DNA of 64,000 nucleotides, taken from positions 124,001 to 188,000 of the forward strand of contig JAABLG010000001.1 in assembly GCA_010604095.1 (NCBI GenBank), read 5' to 3'. The DNA comes from Streptococcus vestibularis. GTDB lineage: Bacteria; Bacillota; Bacilli; Lactobacillales; Streptococcaceae. The position numbers and the translations under genes were made by a program. Below the pieces are notes generated by a model that was not told where the DNA came from, ran no database searches, and saw only the letters and a program-made list of their open reading frames with translations. Every line of letters begins with the position of its first letter. Positions within the stretch are counted from its first letter, which is position 1. Of the stretch, positions 23,759 to 33,442 are shown in pieces.

Positions 23759-25893
23759 CAGAAATTGCATTAATAGGTAATCCTAATAGTGGTAAAACCA
23801 GTTTATTCAACCTGATAACAGGGAACAATCAGCGTGTTGGTAACTGGCCGGGTGTTACTGTAGAACGAAAAAGTGGTCTGGTTAAAAAGAATAAGGATTT
23901 AGAAATCCAGGATTTACCAGGAATTTACTCAATGTCACCCTATAGTCCTGAAGAAAAGGTAGCGCGTGACTATTTGTTGAGCCAAAGGGCCGACAGCATT
24001 TTAAATGTAGTCGATGCGACAAATTTGGAGCGTAATCTTTATCTGACAACGCAGTTGATTGAGACAGGTATTCCAGTCACTTTAGCGCTTAACATGAGTG
24101 ATGTTTTAGAGGCTCAGGGAAAACAGATTAATGTTGATAAATTATCTTACCATCTAGGCGTCCCAGTAGTAGCTACTAGTGCTCTCAAGCAAACTGGTAT
24201 TGATCAGGTTGTGAAGAAGGCGGCACATACGACAACCTCTACAGTTGCTGACATTGCTTTTCCAATTTATGACGATAAATTAGAAGCTGCCATCTCACAA
24301 ATTTTGGAAGTCTTGGGAAATTCGGTGCCGCAAAGGTCTGCGCGTTTTTACGCCATTAAACTCTTTGAACACGATGCTTTAGTTGAGGCTGAGCTAGACT
24401 TGTCCCCATTCCAACGAAAAGAAATCAAAGACATCATTCGAATCACTGAGGAAGTTTTCACAGAAGATGCGGAGTCAATTGTCATTAATGAGCGTTATGC
24501 CTTTATTGAACGTGTTTGTCAGATGGCTCAAAGTCATACGGAAGATTTTGCCCTGACCTTGTCAGATAAGATTGATAGGATTGTCACCAACCGTATTTTG
24601 GCCTTGCCAATTTTCGCAGCAGTTATGTATTTGGTTTATTTCTTATCTATCCAGACTGTTGGAACCATGTGGACAGACTGGGCTAACGATGTGCTTTTTG
24701 GTAAGTATGTTCCAGATTTGGTAACTTCTGGTCTTGACTTTCTTCAAGTTCAGGACTGGCTTAAGTCTTTGATTGTTGATGGTATCGTCGCTGGGATTGG
24801 GACAGTACTAGGATTCCTTCCTCAAATTTTTGTGCTCTTTATCTGTTTGGGTGTGCTTGAGGATATTGGATATATGAGTCGTATTGCCTTTGTTATGGAC
24901 CGTATTTTCCGACGTTTTGGGCTTTCTGGAAAATCCTTTATTCCCATGTTGATTTCGACAGGTTGCGGGGTTCCAGCGGTTATGTCTAGTCGAACTATTG
25001 AAAATGAAAGGGACCGTCGCATTACCATTATGACGGCAACCTTCATGCCTTGTTCGGCCAAGTTGGAAATAATTGCCTTGATTGCTGGAGCTTTCTTCCC
25101 TAGTAACTCATTAGTAGCACCAAGTACTTATTTTATTGGGATGGCTGCCATTATCTTATCAGGTATTGCCCTCAAAAAGACGAGTTTTTTGGGTGGCCTA
25201 ACCAGTCCGTTTATAATGGAATTGCCTGCTTACCATTGGCCTAAAGCCATGTCAGTTTTGCGCTATGCCTTTGGTAAGGCTATGAGTTTTGTCAAACGTG
25301 CGGGAACCATCATTTTCAGTTTGACAGTTCTTATCTGGTTTATGTCTAACTACAACTTTACGCTACATACGGTAGATACGGAAGCCAGCATTTTGGCGAC
25401 TCTCGGTAGGAGTTTGTCTTGGATTTTTGATCCGCTTGGATTTGGAAATTGGAAGGCAACAGTTGCGGCTCTTACAGGCTTAGCTGCCAAGGAGACTGTT
25501 GTTGCCACCTTTGGTATTCTCTATCATAATAGCAGTGAAGCTGGTTTAGCTGAGGCTTTACGAGGAGATTATTCTTCCCTAGCAGCTTATTCCTTCTTAG
25601 TCTTCAATTTACTTTGTGCCCCATGTTTTGCGGCTATTGGAGCTATTAAGCGTGAAATGGCCAATCTTAAATGGACGGTTGGTGCTATCGGTTTTCAAAC
25701 AGGCCTAGCTTATTGTGTGAGTTTAATTCTTTATCAGTTTGGCCAAGTTATCCTATACGGCAAGTCAATGACAATTTGGACTTTTGTTGCTTTCTTGCTG
25801 TTAGTGACCATGATTTATTTTGTGGTTCGTAAACCACGTCAGATTAAGGATCAAATCATTAGCTTAGAGAATCTTCAAGAAGCCCATATTTAG
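23755..25893 (+). CDS. feoB: Ferrous iron transport protein B
   Basis: 712 residues. The N-terminal GTPase has G1 GNPNSGKTS (8-16), G3 DLPGIYS and G4 NMSD, with the helical GDI domain to about residue 270. The rest is the polytopic transport part, with two related halves containing GCGVPAVMSSRTI and CAPCFAAIGAIKREM. It imports Fe2+ across the membrane. It is followed after 17 bases by a 46-codon Cys-rich gene, completing a three-gene feo operon. Confidence 0.96.
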   Translation: MTEIALIGNPNSGKTSLFNLITGNNQRVGNWPGVTVERKSGLVKKNKDLEIQDLPGIYSMSPYSPEEKVARDYLLSQRADSILNVVDATNLERNLYLTTQLIETGIPVTLALNMSDVLEAQGKQINVDKLSYHLGVPVVATSALKQTGIDQVVKKAAHTTTSTVADIAFPIYDDKLEAAISQILEVLGNSVPQRSARFYAIKLFEHDALVEAELDLSPFQRKEIKDIIRITEEVFTEDAESIVINERYAFIERVCQMAQSHTEDFALTLSDKIDRIVTNRILALPIFAAVMYLVYFLSIQTVGTMWTDWANDVLFGKYVPDLVTSGLDFLQVQDWLKSLIVDGIVAGIGTVLGFLPQIFVLFICLGVLEDIGYMSRIAFVMDRIFRRFGLSGKSFIPMLISTGCGVPAVMSSRTIENERDRRITIMTATFMPCSAKLEIIALIAGAFFPSNSLVAPSTYFIGMAAIILSGIALKKTSFLGGLTSPFIMELPAYHWPKAMSVLRYAFGKAMSFVKRAGTIIFSLTVLIWFMSNYNFTLHTVDTEASILATLGRSLSWIFDPLGFGNWKATVAALTGLAAKETVVATFGILYHNSSEAGLAEALRGDYSSLAAYSFLVFNLLCAPCFAAIGAIKREMANLKWTVGAIGFQTGLAYCVSLILYQFGQVILYGKSMTIWTFVAFLLLVTMIYFVVRKPRQIKDQIISLENLQEAHI

Positions 25894-25910
25894 GTTTAGG
25901 AGGAATTGTT

Positions 25911-26051
25911 ATGTCAACGTTTATCATTGCCTTCATTATTTTTGCTTTGGCTGGTCTTGGCATCCGTCACTATATCAAAGGAAAAGGTTCTTGTGGCGAT
26001 TGTGAGTGTTCTTGTCCGGTTAAGGAAGAAATGCATAAGGCTAATCGCTAA
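25911..26051 (+). CDS. FeoB-associated Cys-rich membrane protein
   Basis: 46 residues: one N-terminal membrane helix (FIIAFIIFALAGLGI), then a basic stretch and GSCGDCECSCPVKEE with four cysteines. AGGAGG at 25898-25903 gives a strong ribosome binding site. The position directly after feoB and the single helix plus Cys cluster match the small proteins found with FeoB in Gram-positives, thought to take the place of FeoC. The cysteines could bind iron; that is inference. Confidence 0.88.
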   Translation: MSTFIIAFIIFALAGLGIRHYIKGKGSCGDCECSCPVKEEMHKANR

Positions 26052-26059
26052 TAATATAT

Positions 26060-26098
26060 AGAAAAATGGTCTCTTAAATGAATAAGAGACCATTTTCT
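26060..26098 (+). terminator. Intrinsic terminator after the feo operon
   Basis: AAAATGGTCTCTTA-AATGAA-TAAGAGACCATTTT, a near-perfect 14-base stem. Confidence 0.88.
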
Positions 26099-26200
26099 TA
26101 CGATTGTAAGAAATGTATAAAGGTATGTAGGTTGGAAGTATGATACTATAAGATAGATAAATAATCTAAATTTTTAACAAAAAAGGGAGATGTATAAGGA

Positions 26201-26959
26201 ATGGTTTTGAACAGAGAGATTGTCCTAATTCATGGGACCTGGTGTGATGGCAATGTTTGGGGAGAATTTGCGACAGGTCTACGTCAAATGGGATACAAGG
26301 TGCATACACCTAGCTTTCGTTACCATGACCTACCTTATCAAGAGTGTCTAGCTAAAGTTGGGACTGTTACCTTGCAGGACTATCGAGATGATTTAGTGGC
26401 TTTGATTGAAAGTCTAGACCAACCACCACTTATTTTAGGGCACTCTTTAGGCTGTCTGGTGGCTCAAATGGTTGCTGAAAAGACAGAAGTTGCTGGTATG
26501 ATTCTCATGGGACCTGCTCCGACAGCAGATATTTATGCCTTTTATCCAACCATGTTAGCTTGTTTTGGCAAACACTTTTTACGCTGGGGTTTTTGGAAAA
26601 AAGCCATGCCCCCTTATAAAAAGGAGTTTTTCAAGTATTGCATGAATGAACAAGAGGAAGCTTTGAAAGAGGAAGTTTTTGCTAATCTGGTTCCTGAATC
26701 AGGAAAAGTTTATACTCAAATGGCTCTTCATTGGTTTGATAAGACAAAGGCAGCTTATGTGGACTTTAGTAACATTTTATGTCCTGTTCTCGTCATTTCA
26801 GGAACCAAGGATAAGATGACTCATCCTAATATTGCTAGAAGAACAGCTAAGAACTACCGTGATTCTGTTCTTGTTTCCTTAACAGGTGCAGATCACATGT
26901 ATGAAAGTGGCAAATACCAGCAGAAGACCTTGAAGGTTATTAAGGGTTGGAGTCAGTAA
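26201..26959 (+). CDS. Alpha/beta hydrolase
   Basis: 252 residues with the alpha/beta hydrolase fold: oxyanion strand IVLIHGTWCD, nucleophile elbow GHSLG with Ser82, a probable acid in ISGTKDKMTHP and the base in GADHMYESG. There is no signal peptide, so it acts in the cytoplasm. The substrate cannot be predicted. AAGGGAGA at 26181-26188 and TAAGGA closer to the ATG are possible ribosome binding sites. It stands alone before folD. Confidence 0.87.
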   Translation: MVLNREIVLIHGTWCDGNVWGEFATGLRQMGYKVHTPSFRYHDLPYQECLAKVGTVTLQDYRDDLVALIESLDQPPLILGHSLGCLVAQMVAEKTEVAGMILMGPAPTADIYAFYPTMLACFGKHFLRWGFWKKAMPPYKKEFFKYCMNEQEEALKEEVFANLVPESGKVYTQMALHWFDKTKAAYVDFSNILCPVLVISGTKDKMTHPNIARRTAKNYRDSVLVSLTGADHMYESGKYQQKTLKVIKGWSQ

Positions 26960-27124
26960 AATGGTTTTGTGGATTAGTCACGAAACATAATCAAAAGAAG
27001 TTGGAAGGCAATTCCAGCTTTTTTAGTTTTCATTTGAAACGTCTTTTTGAAAATTTAGAAAATTTAGTCACAAAGAGTCCTTACTATGGTATAATTGAAA
27101 AAAAGTATGTATTGGAGAACACTC

Positions 27125-27979
27125 ATGGCGATAATAATGGATGGTAAGGCCCTAGCTGCTAAAATGCAGGATCAATTGCATGAAAAGGTAGCACGTCTAA
27201 AAGAAAAGGAATGGATTGTGCCAGGACTCGTGGTAATCATGGTCGGTGATAACCCTGCCAGTCAGGTTTATGTGCGAAATAAGGAACGTGCTGCTAAAAA
27301 GGCTGGCTTCCATAGTCAGACGGTCAATCTTTCTGAGAGTATTAGTGAGGAAGAGTTGATTGAAGTTATTGAGCGCTATAATCAGGATCCGCTTTTCCAT
27401 GGTATCTTGGTTCAGTTGCCACTGCCGAATCATATTAATGAAATGCGTATTCTTTTGGCTATTGATCCTAAAAAAGATGTCGATGGTTTCCATCCTATGA
27501 ATACTGGTAATCTTTGGAATGGTCGCCGCCAAATGGTGCCTTGTACACCGGCTGGGATTATGGAAATCCTTCGTGAGTACAATGTTGAATTGGAAGGTAA
27601 GACAGCAGTTATTATCGGACGTAGTAATATTGTTGGTAAACCTATGGCTCAGCTTCTTCTAGAAAAGAATGCAACAGTTACCTTGACCCACTCACGAACA
27701 CCGCATTTGGCTAAGGTTTGTAGCAAGGCAGATGTCTTGATTGTAGCTATTGGACGTGCAAAATTTGTAACGGAAGACTATGTCAAAGAGGGTGCTGTTG
27801 TCATTGATGTGGGAATCAACCGTGATGAAGAAGGCAAACTTTGTGGTGATGTTGATTTTGATCAAGTGAAAGATAAGGTTGGCATGATCACGCCTGTTCC
27901 AGGTGGTGTAGGCCCTATGACTATTACTATGCTGATGGAACAGACCTATCAAGCTGCTCTTCGTAGTGCGAAAGGATAG
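27125..27979 (+). CDS. folD: Bifunctional methylenetetrahydrofolate dehydrogenase/cyclohydrolase
   Basis: 284 residues. FolD oxidises 5,10-methylene-THF and hydrolyses the product to 10-formyl-THF. Family motifs include [14 protein letters not shown] with the catalytic lysine region, [17 protein letters not shown] and the NADP-binding [15 protein letters not shown], then [11 protein letters not shown] at the end. The frame extends ten codons upstream, but ATG at 27125 gives the family length and has TTGGAGA about 9 bases before it. Confidence 0.95.
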   Translation: MAIIMDGKALAAKMQDQLHEKVARLKEKEWIVPGLVVIMVGDNPASQVYVRNKERAAKKAGFHSQTVNLSESISEEELIEVIERYNQDPLFHGILVQLPLPNHINEMRILLAIDPKKDVDGFHPMNTGNLWNGRRQMVPCTPAGIMEILREYNVELEGKTAVIIGRSNIVGKPMAQLLLEKNATVTLTHSRTPHLAKVCSKADVLIVAIGRAKFVTEDYVKEGAVVIDVGINRDEEGKLCGDVDFDQVKDKVGMITPVPGGVGPMTITMLMEQTYQAALRSAKG

Positions 27980-27982
27980 TTT

Positions 27983-28819
27983 ATGAAAGTTGATGACGAT
28001 TTAGCTAGGCAAGTGATAACACCTCGCTTGAGAGAGTCTCACAAGGGTTCTTACGGTCGAGTGCTTTTAGTTGGTGGGCTTTATCCTTATGGTGGCGCCA
28101 TCATTATGGCTGCCATAGCTTGTGTCAATAGTGGGGCAGGCTTGGTCACAGTGGCTACGGATCGTGAAAATATCACAGCCCTTCATGCTCATCTCCCTGA
28201 AGCCATGGCTTTTGACCTTAGAGAGACTGAAAGATTTCTTGAGAATCTTAGGGCAGCTGATGTGGTATTAATCGGTTCTGGCCTAGGTGAGGATGGTGTA
28301 GCTGGTCAAGCTATGGACTTGGTGTTAGCAAATATTAGGGCAAATCAGAACTTGGTTGTTGATGGCTCAGCTCTCAATCTTTTGGCTAAGAAGACTAAGA
28401 AGGACTTACCAGATTGTCACCTTACTCTCACCCCGCATCAAAAAGAATGGGAACGCTTGTCTGATTTAAGGATTCCAGAGCAGACAGTCTCTAACACCCA
28501 GAAAGCCTTGGGAGAGTTCCAAGCTGGGACAATCCTAGTTGCCAAGAGTCACAAGACCGCTGTCTATCAAGGTGAAACAGTAGCTCATTTAGAAGTTGGT
28601 GGGCCCTATCAAGCTACAGGAGGCATGGGAGATACCCTGGCTGGTATGATTACTGGTTTTCTGGCCCAATTCGCTTCAATTGACTCCTATAAAGCAGTTA
28701 CAGTTGCTGTCTGGCTTCACTCAGCTATCGCAGATGATTTGACTAAAAACGCCTATGTGGTTTTACCGACTCATATCAGTAAAGCCATTCCTAGCTGGAT
28801 GAAAAAGTTGTCATTATAA
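27983..28819 (+). CDS. nnrD: ADP-dependent NAD(P)H-hydrate dehydratase
   Basis: 278 residues of the YjeF C-terminal/ribokinase-like family, which repairs hydrated NADH and NADPH. Visible signatures are GSYGRVLLVGG at residue 16, GSGLGEDG, LTLTPHQKEW and the catalytic-base region GGMGDTLAGMITGFLAQ. It begins three bases after folD and is presumably co-transcribed; pairing an NADP-dependent enzyme with a cofactor-repair enzyme may be coincidental. The epimerase half (NnrE) is not in this protein. Confidence 0.9.
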   Translation: MKVDDDLARQVITPRLRESHKGSYGRVLLVGGLYPYGGAIIMAAIACVNSGAGLVTVATDRENITALHAHLPEAMAFDLRETERFLENLRAADVVLIGSGLGEDGVAGQAMDLVLANIRANQNLVVDGSALNLLAKKTKKDLPDCHLTLTPHQKEWERLSDLRIPEQTVSNTQKALGEFQAGTILVAKSHKTAVYQGETVAHLEVGGPYQATGGMGDTLAGMITGFLAQFASIDSYKAVTVAVWLHSAIADDLTKNAYVVLPTHISKAIPSWMKKLSL

Positions 28820-28825
28820 TATAAA

Positions 28826-28857
28826 AAACATGTCTCATATTGAGGCAAGTTTTTTTA
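28826..28857 (+). terminator. Intrinsic terminator after nnrD
   Basis: ACATGTCTCA / TGAGGCAAGT, nine of ten positions paired, two-base loop region TAT, followed by seven T. Confidence 0.65.
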
Positions 28858-28940
28858 GATTTCGACATTTTTTTAAGTTTGCTAAAGCTTATTTGTGATA
28901 AAATAAAAGAGAATTTTTATGAGAACATAGAGGAAAAAAA

Positions 28941-31055
28941 GTGACATCATTTTCGAAAAAACTCAGTCAAAAATGGGAAAAACGGCGCCAAAAACGAAAA
29001 GAAAAACGAGCGAATAAACCTAGAAAGCCAGTAAACATCTCCCGTCGTGTTTACTTGCTTTTTGGTGTAGTCTTTGTCCTTTTTTTGTTGCTTTTTGCAC
29101 GTTTGACCTATATGCAGGTTTATAACAAATCGTTTTATACGAAGAAATTAGAGGATAATTCTAAGTATACAGTTAGGATTGCAAGCGAACGTGGGCAAAT
29201 CTTTGATGCTAAAGGGGTTGCCCTCACGACCAACCAGAGTAAGGACGTTATTACCTTCACACGTAGCAATTTGGTGTCATCAGATACGATGAAGAAGGTC
29301 GCTGAAAAGTTGGCGACCATGGTGACTCTGACGGAAACGAAGGTAACAGCACGTCAAAAAAGAGATTTTTATCTAGCAGATTCTGCCACTTATAAGCGTG
29401 TTGTTAATGATCTTCCAAACGACAAGAAAACAGATAAATTTGGTAATAAATTAGCTGAAGCTACTATTTACAACAATGCTGTTGATGCAGTTCCTGATGA
29501 AGCAGTGGATTACTCAGAGGATGAGCTTAAGATTGTCTACATTTACTCACAGATGAATGCTGTTTCTAATTTCTCAACAGTCACATTGAAAACAGGAGAT
29601 TTGACGCCTGAACAAATTGCGATTGTAGCAGCTAAACAGAAGGAACTCAATGGTATTACGGTTGCTAAGGATTGGGAACGCCATACGGTTGATTCAGCCT
29701 TGTCACCTCTCATTGGGAAAGTCTCAAGCTCAGAAGCAGGTTTGCCACAAGAAGATGCCAAGGAATACCTCAAAAAAGGGTATGCTCTTAATGACCGTGT
29801 AGGAACGTCTTATCTAGAAAAAGAATATGAGGAGAAACTACAAGGAAAACATACTGTTCGTGAGATTACAGTAGACAAGGAAGGCAAAGTTGCTAGTGAT
29901 AAAATCACTCAAAAGGGCAGCAAGGGGAACAATCTGCAGTTGACCATCGACCTTGATTTCCAAAAAGGAGTTGAAGACATCCTAGGTCAACAGCTTTCTT
30001 CAGAGATTTCAGAGAATAAAGCAACCTATTCTGAAGGAATGTATGCAGTGGTTATGAATGCTGACACTGGTGCTGTACTTGCTATGGCAGGGCAAAAACA
30101 CGAGCAAGGAGCACAAGATTTTAAGGCCAATGCCTTAGGCACAATCACTGATGTCTTCATTCCAGGATCTGTTGTTAAGGGAGCAACCTTAACTGCTGGT
30201 TGGCGTTCAGGTGCCATCTATGGGAACCAAGTCTTGACTGACCAACCAATTAACATTGCCGGTTCAGCCCCTATCACATCTTGGTTTACAGACCAAGGTA
30301 GCCGTGCTATTACCGCGACACAGGCTCTAGAATACTCATCAAATACCTATATGGTACAGATTGCAATTAAACTACTTGGCCAACAGTATGTTCCAGGTAT
30401 GGCCTTGTCGACTGATAATATGGATAAGGCCATGACGACGCTTCGTGACACCTATGCTGATTTTGGTATGGGCGTGTCTACAGGACTTGATTTACCTGGA
30501 GAATCAGAAGGTTACATTTCTAAGAATTACAATGTAGCCAACGTTTTGACAGAGGCCTTTGGTCAGTACGACTCTTATACAACCATTCAGCTAGCTCAGT
30601 ATGTTGCTTCAATTGCCAATGGTGGTAAACGTGTAGCACCTCATATCGTTGGAGGTATCTACGATGCAGGATCTAATGGTAGTCTAGGAACACTAGCTTC
30701 AACGGTAGATACACGTGTGTTAAATACCTTACCTCTTGATTCTGAGCAGATGGGGATTATCCAACAAGGCTTTAATGATGTTGTTAATTCAGGATCTAGC
30801 CTTGCGACTGGTAAAGCTATGGCAAGTTCTATCATTCCAATCAGTGGTAAAACAGGGACAGCCGAAACCTATGCGACGGATGCTTCTGGTAACTCTGTAA
30901 CAACGGTTAATCTTAATGCCGTTGCCTATGCGACCGCTAAAGATGGTACGAAGTTGGCAGTTGGGATTATGTACCCACATGCTCTAGATTGGAAGAGTAA
31001 GGCCCATCAAAATGCAGTCAAAGCTATTATGGAGCTTTACCAAAATACCCACTAA
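28941..31055 (+). CDS. pbp2b: Penicillin-binding protein 2B (class B transpeptidase)
   Basis: 704 residues. A basic cytoplasmic N-terminus and one membrane helix (about 38-58) are followed by the dimerisation domain and the transpeptidase. Active-site motifs are SVVK at 410-413 (as in pneumococcal PBP2B), SSN at 466-468 and KTGTA at 637-641. The residue after SSN is Thr, the beta-lactam-susceptible state in pneumococcus. There are no PASTA repeats, unlike PBP2X. Translation starts at GTG, with AGAGGA seven bases before it. recR follows, as in other streptococci. Confidence 0.94.
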   Translation: MTSFSKKLSQKWEKRRQKRKEKRANKPRKPVNISRRVYLLFGVVFVLFLLLFARLTYMQVYNKSFYTKKLEDNSKYTVRIASERGQIFDAKGVALTTNQSKDVITFTRSNLVSSDTMKKVAEKLATMVTLTETKVTARQKRDFYLADSATYKRVVNDLPNDKKTDKFGNKLAEATIYNNAVDAVPDEAVDYSEDELKIVYIYSQMNAVSNFSTVTLKTGDLTPEQIAIVAAKQKELNGITVAKDWERHTVDSALSPLIGKVSSSEAGLPQEDAKEYLKKGYALNDRVGTSYLEKEYEEKLQGKHTVREITVDKEGKVASDKITQKGSKGNNLQLTIDLDFQKGVEDILGQQLSSEISENKATYSEGMYAVVMNADTGAVLAMAGQKHEQGAQDFKANALGTITDVFIPGSVVKGATLTAGWRSGAIYGNQVLTDQPINIAGSAPITSWFTDQGSRAITATQALEYSSNTYMVQIAIKLLGQQYVPGMALSTDNMDKAMTTLRDTYADFGMGVSTGLDLPGESEGYISKNYNVANVLTEAFGQYDSYTTIQLAQYVASIANGGKRVAPHIVGGIYDAGSNGSLGTLASTVDTRVLNTLPLDSEQMGIIQQGFNDVVNSGSSLATGKAMASSIIPISGKTGTAETYATDASGNSVTTVNLNAVAYATAKDGTKLAVGIMYPHALDWKSKAHQNAVKAIMELYQNTH

Positions 31056-31062
31056 ACATCTA

Positions 31063-31095
31063 AAGTCTCTTGTGCCTTGCACGAGGGATTTTTCT
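31063..31095 (+). terminator. Intrinsic terminator after pbp2b
   Basis: TCTCTTGTGC-CTT-GCACGAGGGA hairpin with two wobble pairs, followed by five T. Confidence 0.7.
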
Positions 31096-31195
31096 GTGAT
31101 ATAGTGTTTGAGTATTTGTTCTTGGCTAAAGGCTTATCCATGAAAGTGACAAAAGATAAGTGATGAATAAAAAATATAAAGAACAGGAGGCCTTC

Positions 31196-31792
31196 ATGCT
31201 TTATCCTACTCCAATTGCGAAGCTGATTGATAGTTTTTCAAAACTCCCTGGAATTGGGGCTAAAACAGCGACACGCCTAGCTTTTTATACCATTAGCATG
31301 TCTGATGAAGATGTCAATGATTTCGCAAAAAACCTCTTGGCAGCAAAACGTGAATTGACTTATTGTTCGGTCTGTGGTCGTTTGACAGATGATGATCCAT
31401 GTAATATTTGTACCGATGAAACCAGAGATCGTACTAAGATTTTGGTTGTTGAAGATTCCAAAGATGTTTCAGCTATGGAAAAGATTCAGGAATACCGTGG
31501 TCTCTACCATGTGCTTCAAGGACTTATCTCCCCTATGAATGGTGTTGGACCAGACGATATTAACCTGAAAAGTTTGATTACTCGCCTTATGGACAGCGAG
31601 GTTGACGAGGTTATCATTGCCACTAATGCAACAGCAGATGGTGAGGCAACATCTATGTATATTTCACGTGTCCTCAAACCTGCAGGAATCAAGGTGACTC
31701 GTTTAGCGCGTGGTTTGGCTGTCGGTTCTGACATTGAGTATGCTGATGAAGTGACCTTGCTAAGAGCTATCGAAAATCGAACAGAACTATAA
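31196..31792 (+). CDS. recR: Recombination mediator RecR
   Basis: 198 residues, the standard length. RecR helps load RecA with RecF and RecO. Visible features are the N-terminal HhH ([15 protein letters not shown]), the Cys4 zinc finger [16 protein letters not shown], and the Toprim domain with [12 protein letters not shown] and [15 protein letters not shown]. An upstream in-frame start exists at 31160, but ATG at 31196 is preceded by AGGAGG and gives the family start [11 protein letters not shown]. The usual downstream neighbour ddl is absent. Confidence 0.95.
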   Translation: MLYPTPIAKLIDSFSKLPGIGAKTATRLAFYTISMSDEDVNDFAKNLLAAKRELTYCSVCGRLTDDDPCNICTDETRDRTKILVVEDSKDVSAMEKIQEYRGLYHVLQGLISPMNGVGPDDINLKSLITRLMDSEVDEVIIATNATADGEATSMYISRVLKPAGIKVTRLARGLAVGSDIEYADEVTLLRAIENRTEL

Positions 31793-31793
31793 G

Positions 31794-31826
31794 TAAAAAG
31801 TGTTGGTCAGTCCAGCACTTTTTGTT
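31794..31826 (+). terminator. Intrinsic terminator after recR
   Basis: AAAAAGTGTTGG-TCAGT-CCAGCACTTTTT hairpin with one wobble. Confidence 0.8.
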
Positions 31827-31856
31827 TGTAGTAAGTAGGTTTCTCATTAAAAATTT

Positions 31857-31880
31857 GGTAAAATAAAGTAAGCGCTTTTA
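31857..31880 (+). promoter_or_regulatory. licT promoter with a cre-like site at the start of transcription
   Basis: TGGTAAAAT (31857-31864... extended -10) is followed within three bases by AGTAAGCGCTTTTA (31867-31880), which keeps the cre core AAGCGCTT and differs from TGWAANCGNTNWCA at two flanking positions. CcpA bound here would block initiation. Inferred. Confidence 0.5.
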
Positions 31881-31892
31881 TAACGAGAAATC

Positions 31893-32735
31893 ATGATGCA
31901 GATTGAAAAGGTTTTAAACAACAATGTTGTCCAAGCTTTGGATAATAATGTGGAATACATTGTCATGGGTAAGGGACTAGGCTTTCAAAAGAAGGTCGGA
32001 GACCTTGTTGATAAGGAAAAGGTTGAAAAGACTTTTGTTTTGGAAAATACAGAGGCAGTAGAGGAATGGTCTCGTGTTTATGTCAATTTACCTGATGGTG
32101 AAATGCAAGTCTTTTTGAATATTCTTACTTTTGCTGAGGCTGTCTTGCAAACCAAGTTTGAACCCTCTTTTTTCATCGCTCTTGCAGACCACCTACATTA
32201 CGCTATTGAAAGAAGTAGAGAGGGTATTTCTTTGCAGAATCCTTTGGCTTGGGAGGTTCGAAAATTTTATCCTCGGGAGTATGAAATTGGGAAACAAGCC
32301 CTTCGTTTGATTGCCAAGGATTTAGAAGTCCAGTTGGCAGATGATGAGGCTGCCTCTGTCGCCTTACATTTTGTCAATGCACAAAAAGATGCGGGTCTCC
32401 ATGAAAAAGACCGACAGATGACTCAAATTGTGGTTGGGATTAGTGAGATTGTCCGTCTTCATTTTAGTTATGATTTGGATGAGGAAAGTTTCTCGTATAA
32501 CCGCTTTATGACACATCTCCAATACCTAGCACAACGTATTGTGAGTGGGGTTAGTGGTGGCAAGAATGATGCTTTTCTATATGAACAAGTTAAGATAAAT
32601 TATCCAGAGTCCTTTATCTGTACCCAAAAGATTGCTACCTATATCAAGACAAGTTATGCTTTTGAGCTAAGTTTAGACGAACAAGTCTTTTTAACCATTC
32701 ACATTCAACGTCTTAAGGATAATTTAGATAAGTAA
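31893..32735 (+). CDS. licT: BglG/LicT-family transcriptional antiterminator
   Basis: 280 residues, full length for the family. The N-terminal CAT RNA-binding domain (MQIEKVLNNNVV, YIVMGKGLGFQKKVGD) is followed by two PTS regulation domains: PRD1 with ADHLHYAIER and NPLAWEVRKFYPREY, PRD2 with DDEAASVALHFVNAQ. Such proteins let transcription through terminators before beta-glucoside PTS genes. No PTS or glucosidase gene lies beside it and I see no RAT sequence here, so it is an orphan. Two consecutive ATGs exist; the second (31896) gives the canonical MQIEKVL. A weak GAGAAA precedes. Confidence 0.9.
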   Translation: MMQIEKVLNNNVVQALDNNVEYIVMGKGLGFQKKVGDLVDKEKVEKTFVLENTEAVEEWSRVYVNLPDGEMQVFLNILTFAEAVLQTKFEPSFFIALADHLHYAIERSREGISLQNPLAWEVRKFYPREYEIGKQALRLIAKDLEVQLADDEAASVALHFVNAQKDAGLHEKDRQMTQIVVGISEIVRLHFSYDLDEESFSYNRFMTHLQYLAQRIVSGVSGGKNDAFLYEQVKINYPESFICTQKIATYIKTSYAFELSLDEQVFLTIHIQRLKDNLDK

Positions 32736-32755
32736 GCGATTCCCAGAGATGTCCT

Positions 32756-32792
32756 ACAAAAAGCAGACAATTAGCCTTAAGTCTGCTTTTTC
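32756..32792 (+). terminator. Intrinsic terminator after licT
   Basis: AAAAGCAGAC / GTCTGCTTTT stem enclosing AATTAGCCTTAA, then a T run. Confidence 0.82.
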
Positions 32793-32944
32793 TGTGTCCT
32801 TATGATATAATGAGGTGATTAATATTAGACCAAAAATACTCTGGGCTAGTATTCTATGTATTTGTATAAAAAAGCTAATGAGTTAGTGAAAGGAAGCGAG
32901 CGGTTCTATGTTTGAAGTGAGCATTGCCGTTCCTAAAGTATCTT

Positions 32945-33442
32945 ATGTATATTGAAATGATTGATGAGACTGGACAAGTCTCTGAGAAATTAAAAGAACA
33001 AACCTTGGAGTTGCTAGATTTTGCAGCACAAAGACTTGGCAAGGAAGACAAGGAAATGGCGGTTACATTTGTAACCAACGAACGTAGCCACGAGCTAAAC
33101 CTGGAATATCGTGATACGGACCGTCCAACTGATGTTATTAGTTTGGAGTATAAGCCTGAATTAGACATTAGCTTTGATGAGGAAGAGTTGGCTGAAAATC
33201 CTGAATTAGCTGAAATGATGGGAGAATTTGATAGTTATATCGGTGAACTCTTTATTTCTGTTGATAAGGCTCACGAGCAAGCTGAGGATTATGGTCATAG
33301 TTTCGAGCGTGAGATGGGCTTCTTGGCTGTTCACGGTTTTCTTCACATCAATGGCTACGACCATTATACTCCAGAAGAAGAAGCGGAAATGTTTGGATTA
33401 CAGGAAGAAATTTTGACTGCTTATGGACTTACGCGACAATAA
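32945..33442 (+). CDS. ybeY: Endoribonuclease YbeY
   Basis: 165 residues, a zinc-dependent RNase for 16S rRNA maturation and ribosome quality control. The zinc motif is [11 protein letters not shown] near residue 128, preceded by [10 protein letters not shown]. The ATG at 32945 gives [13 protein letters not shown], the family start. There is no Shine-Dalgarno sequence before it; a 15-codon open frame (ATG 32908) overlaps the start and could couple translation. It overlaps dgkA by 20 bases and begins a ybeY-dgkA-era cluster. Confidence 0.94.
   Translation: MYIEMIDETGQVSEKLKEQTLELLDFAAQRLGKEDKEMAVTFVTNERSHELNLEYRDTDRPTDVISLEYKPELDISFDEEELAENPELAEMMGEFDSYIGELFISVDKAHEQAEDYGHSFEREMGFLAVHGFLHINGYDHYTPEEEAEMFGLQEEILTAYGLTRQ

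Noticed and set aside
32815..32886. 23-codon GTG frame between licT and ybeY
   Set aside because: The GTG overlaps the only Shine-Dalgarno-like sequence and the peptide resembles nothing known.
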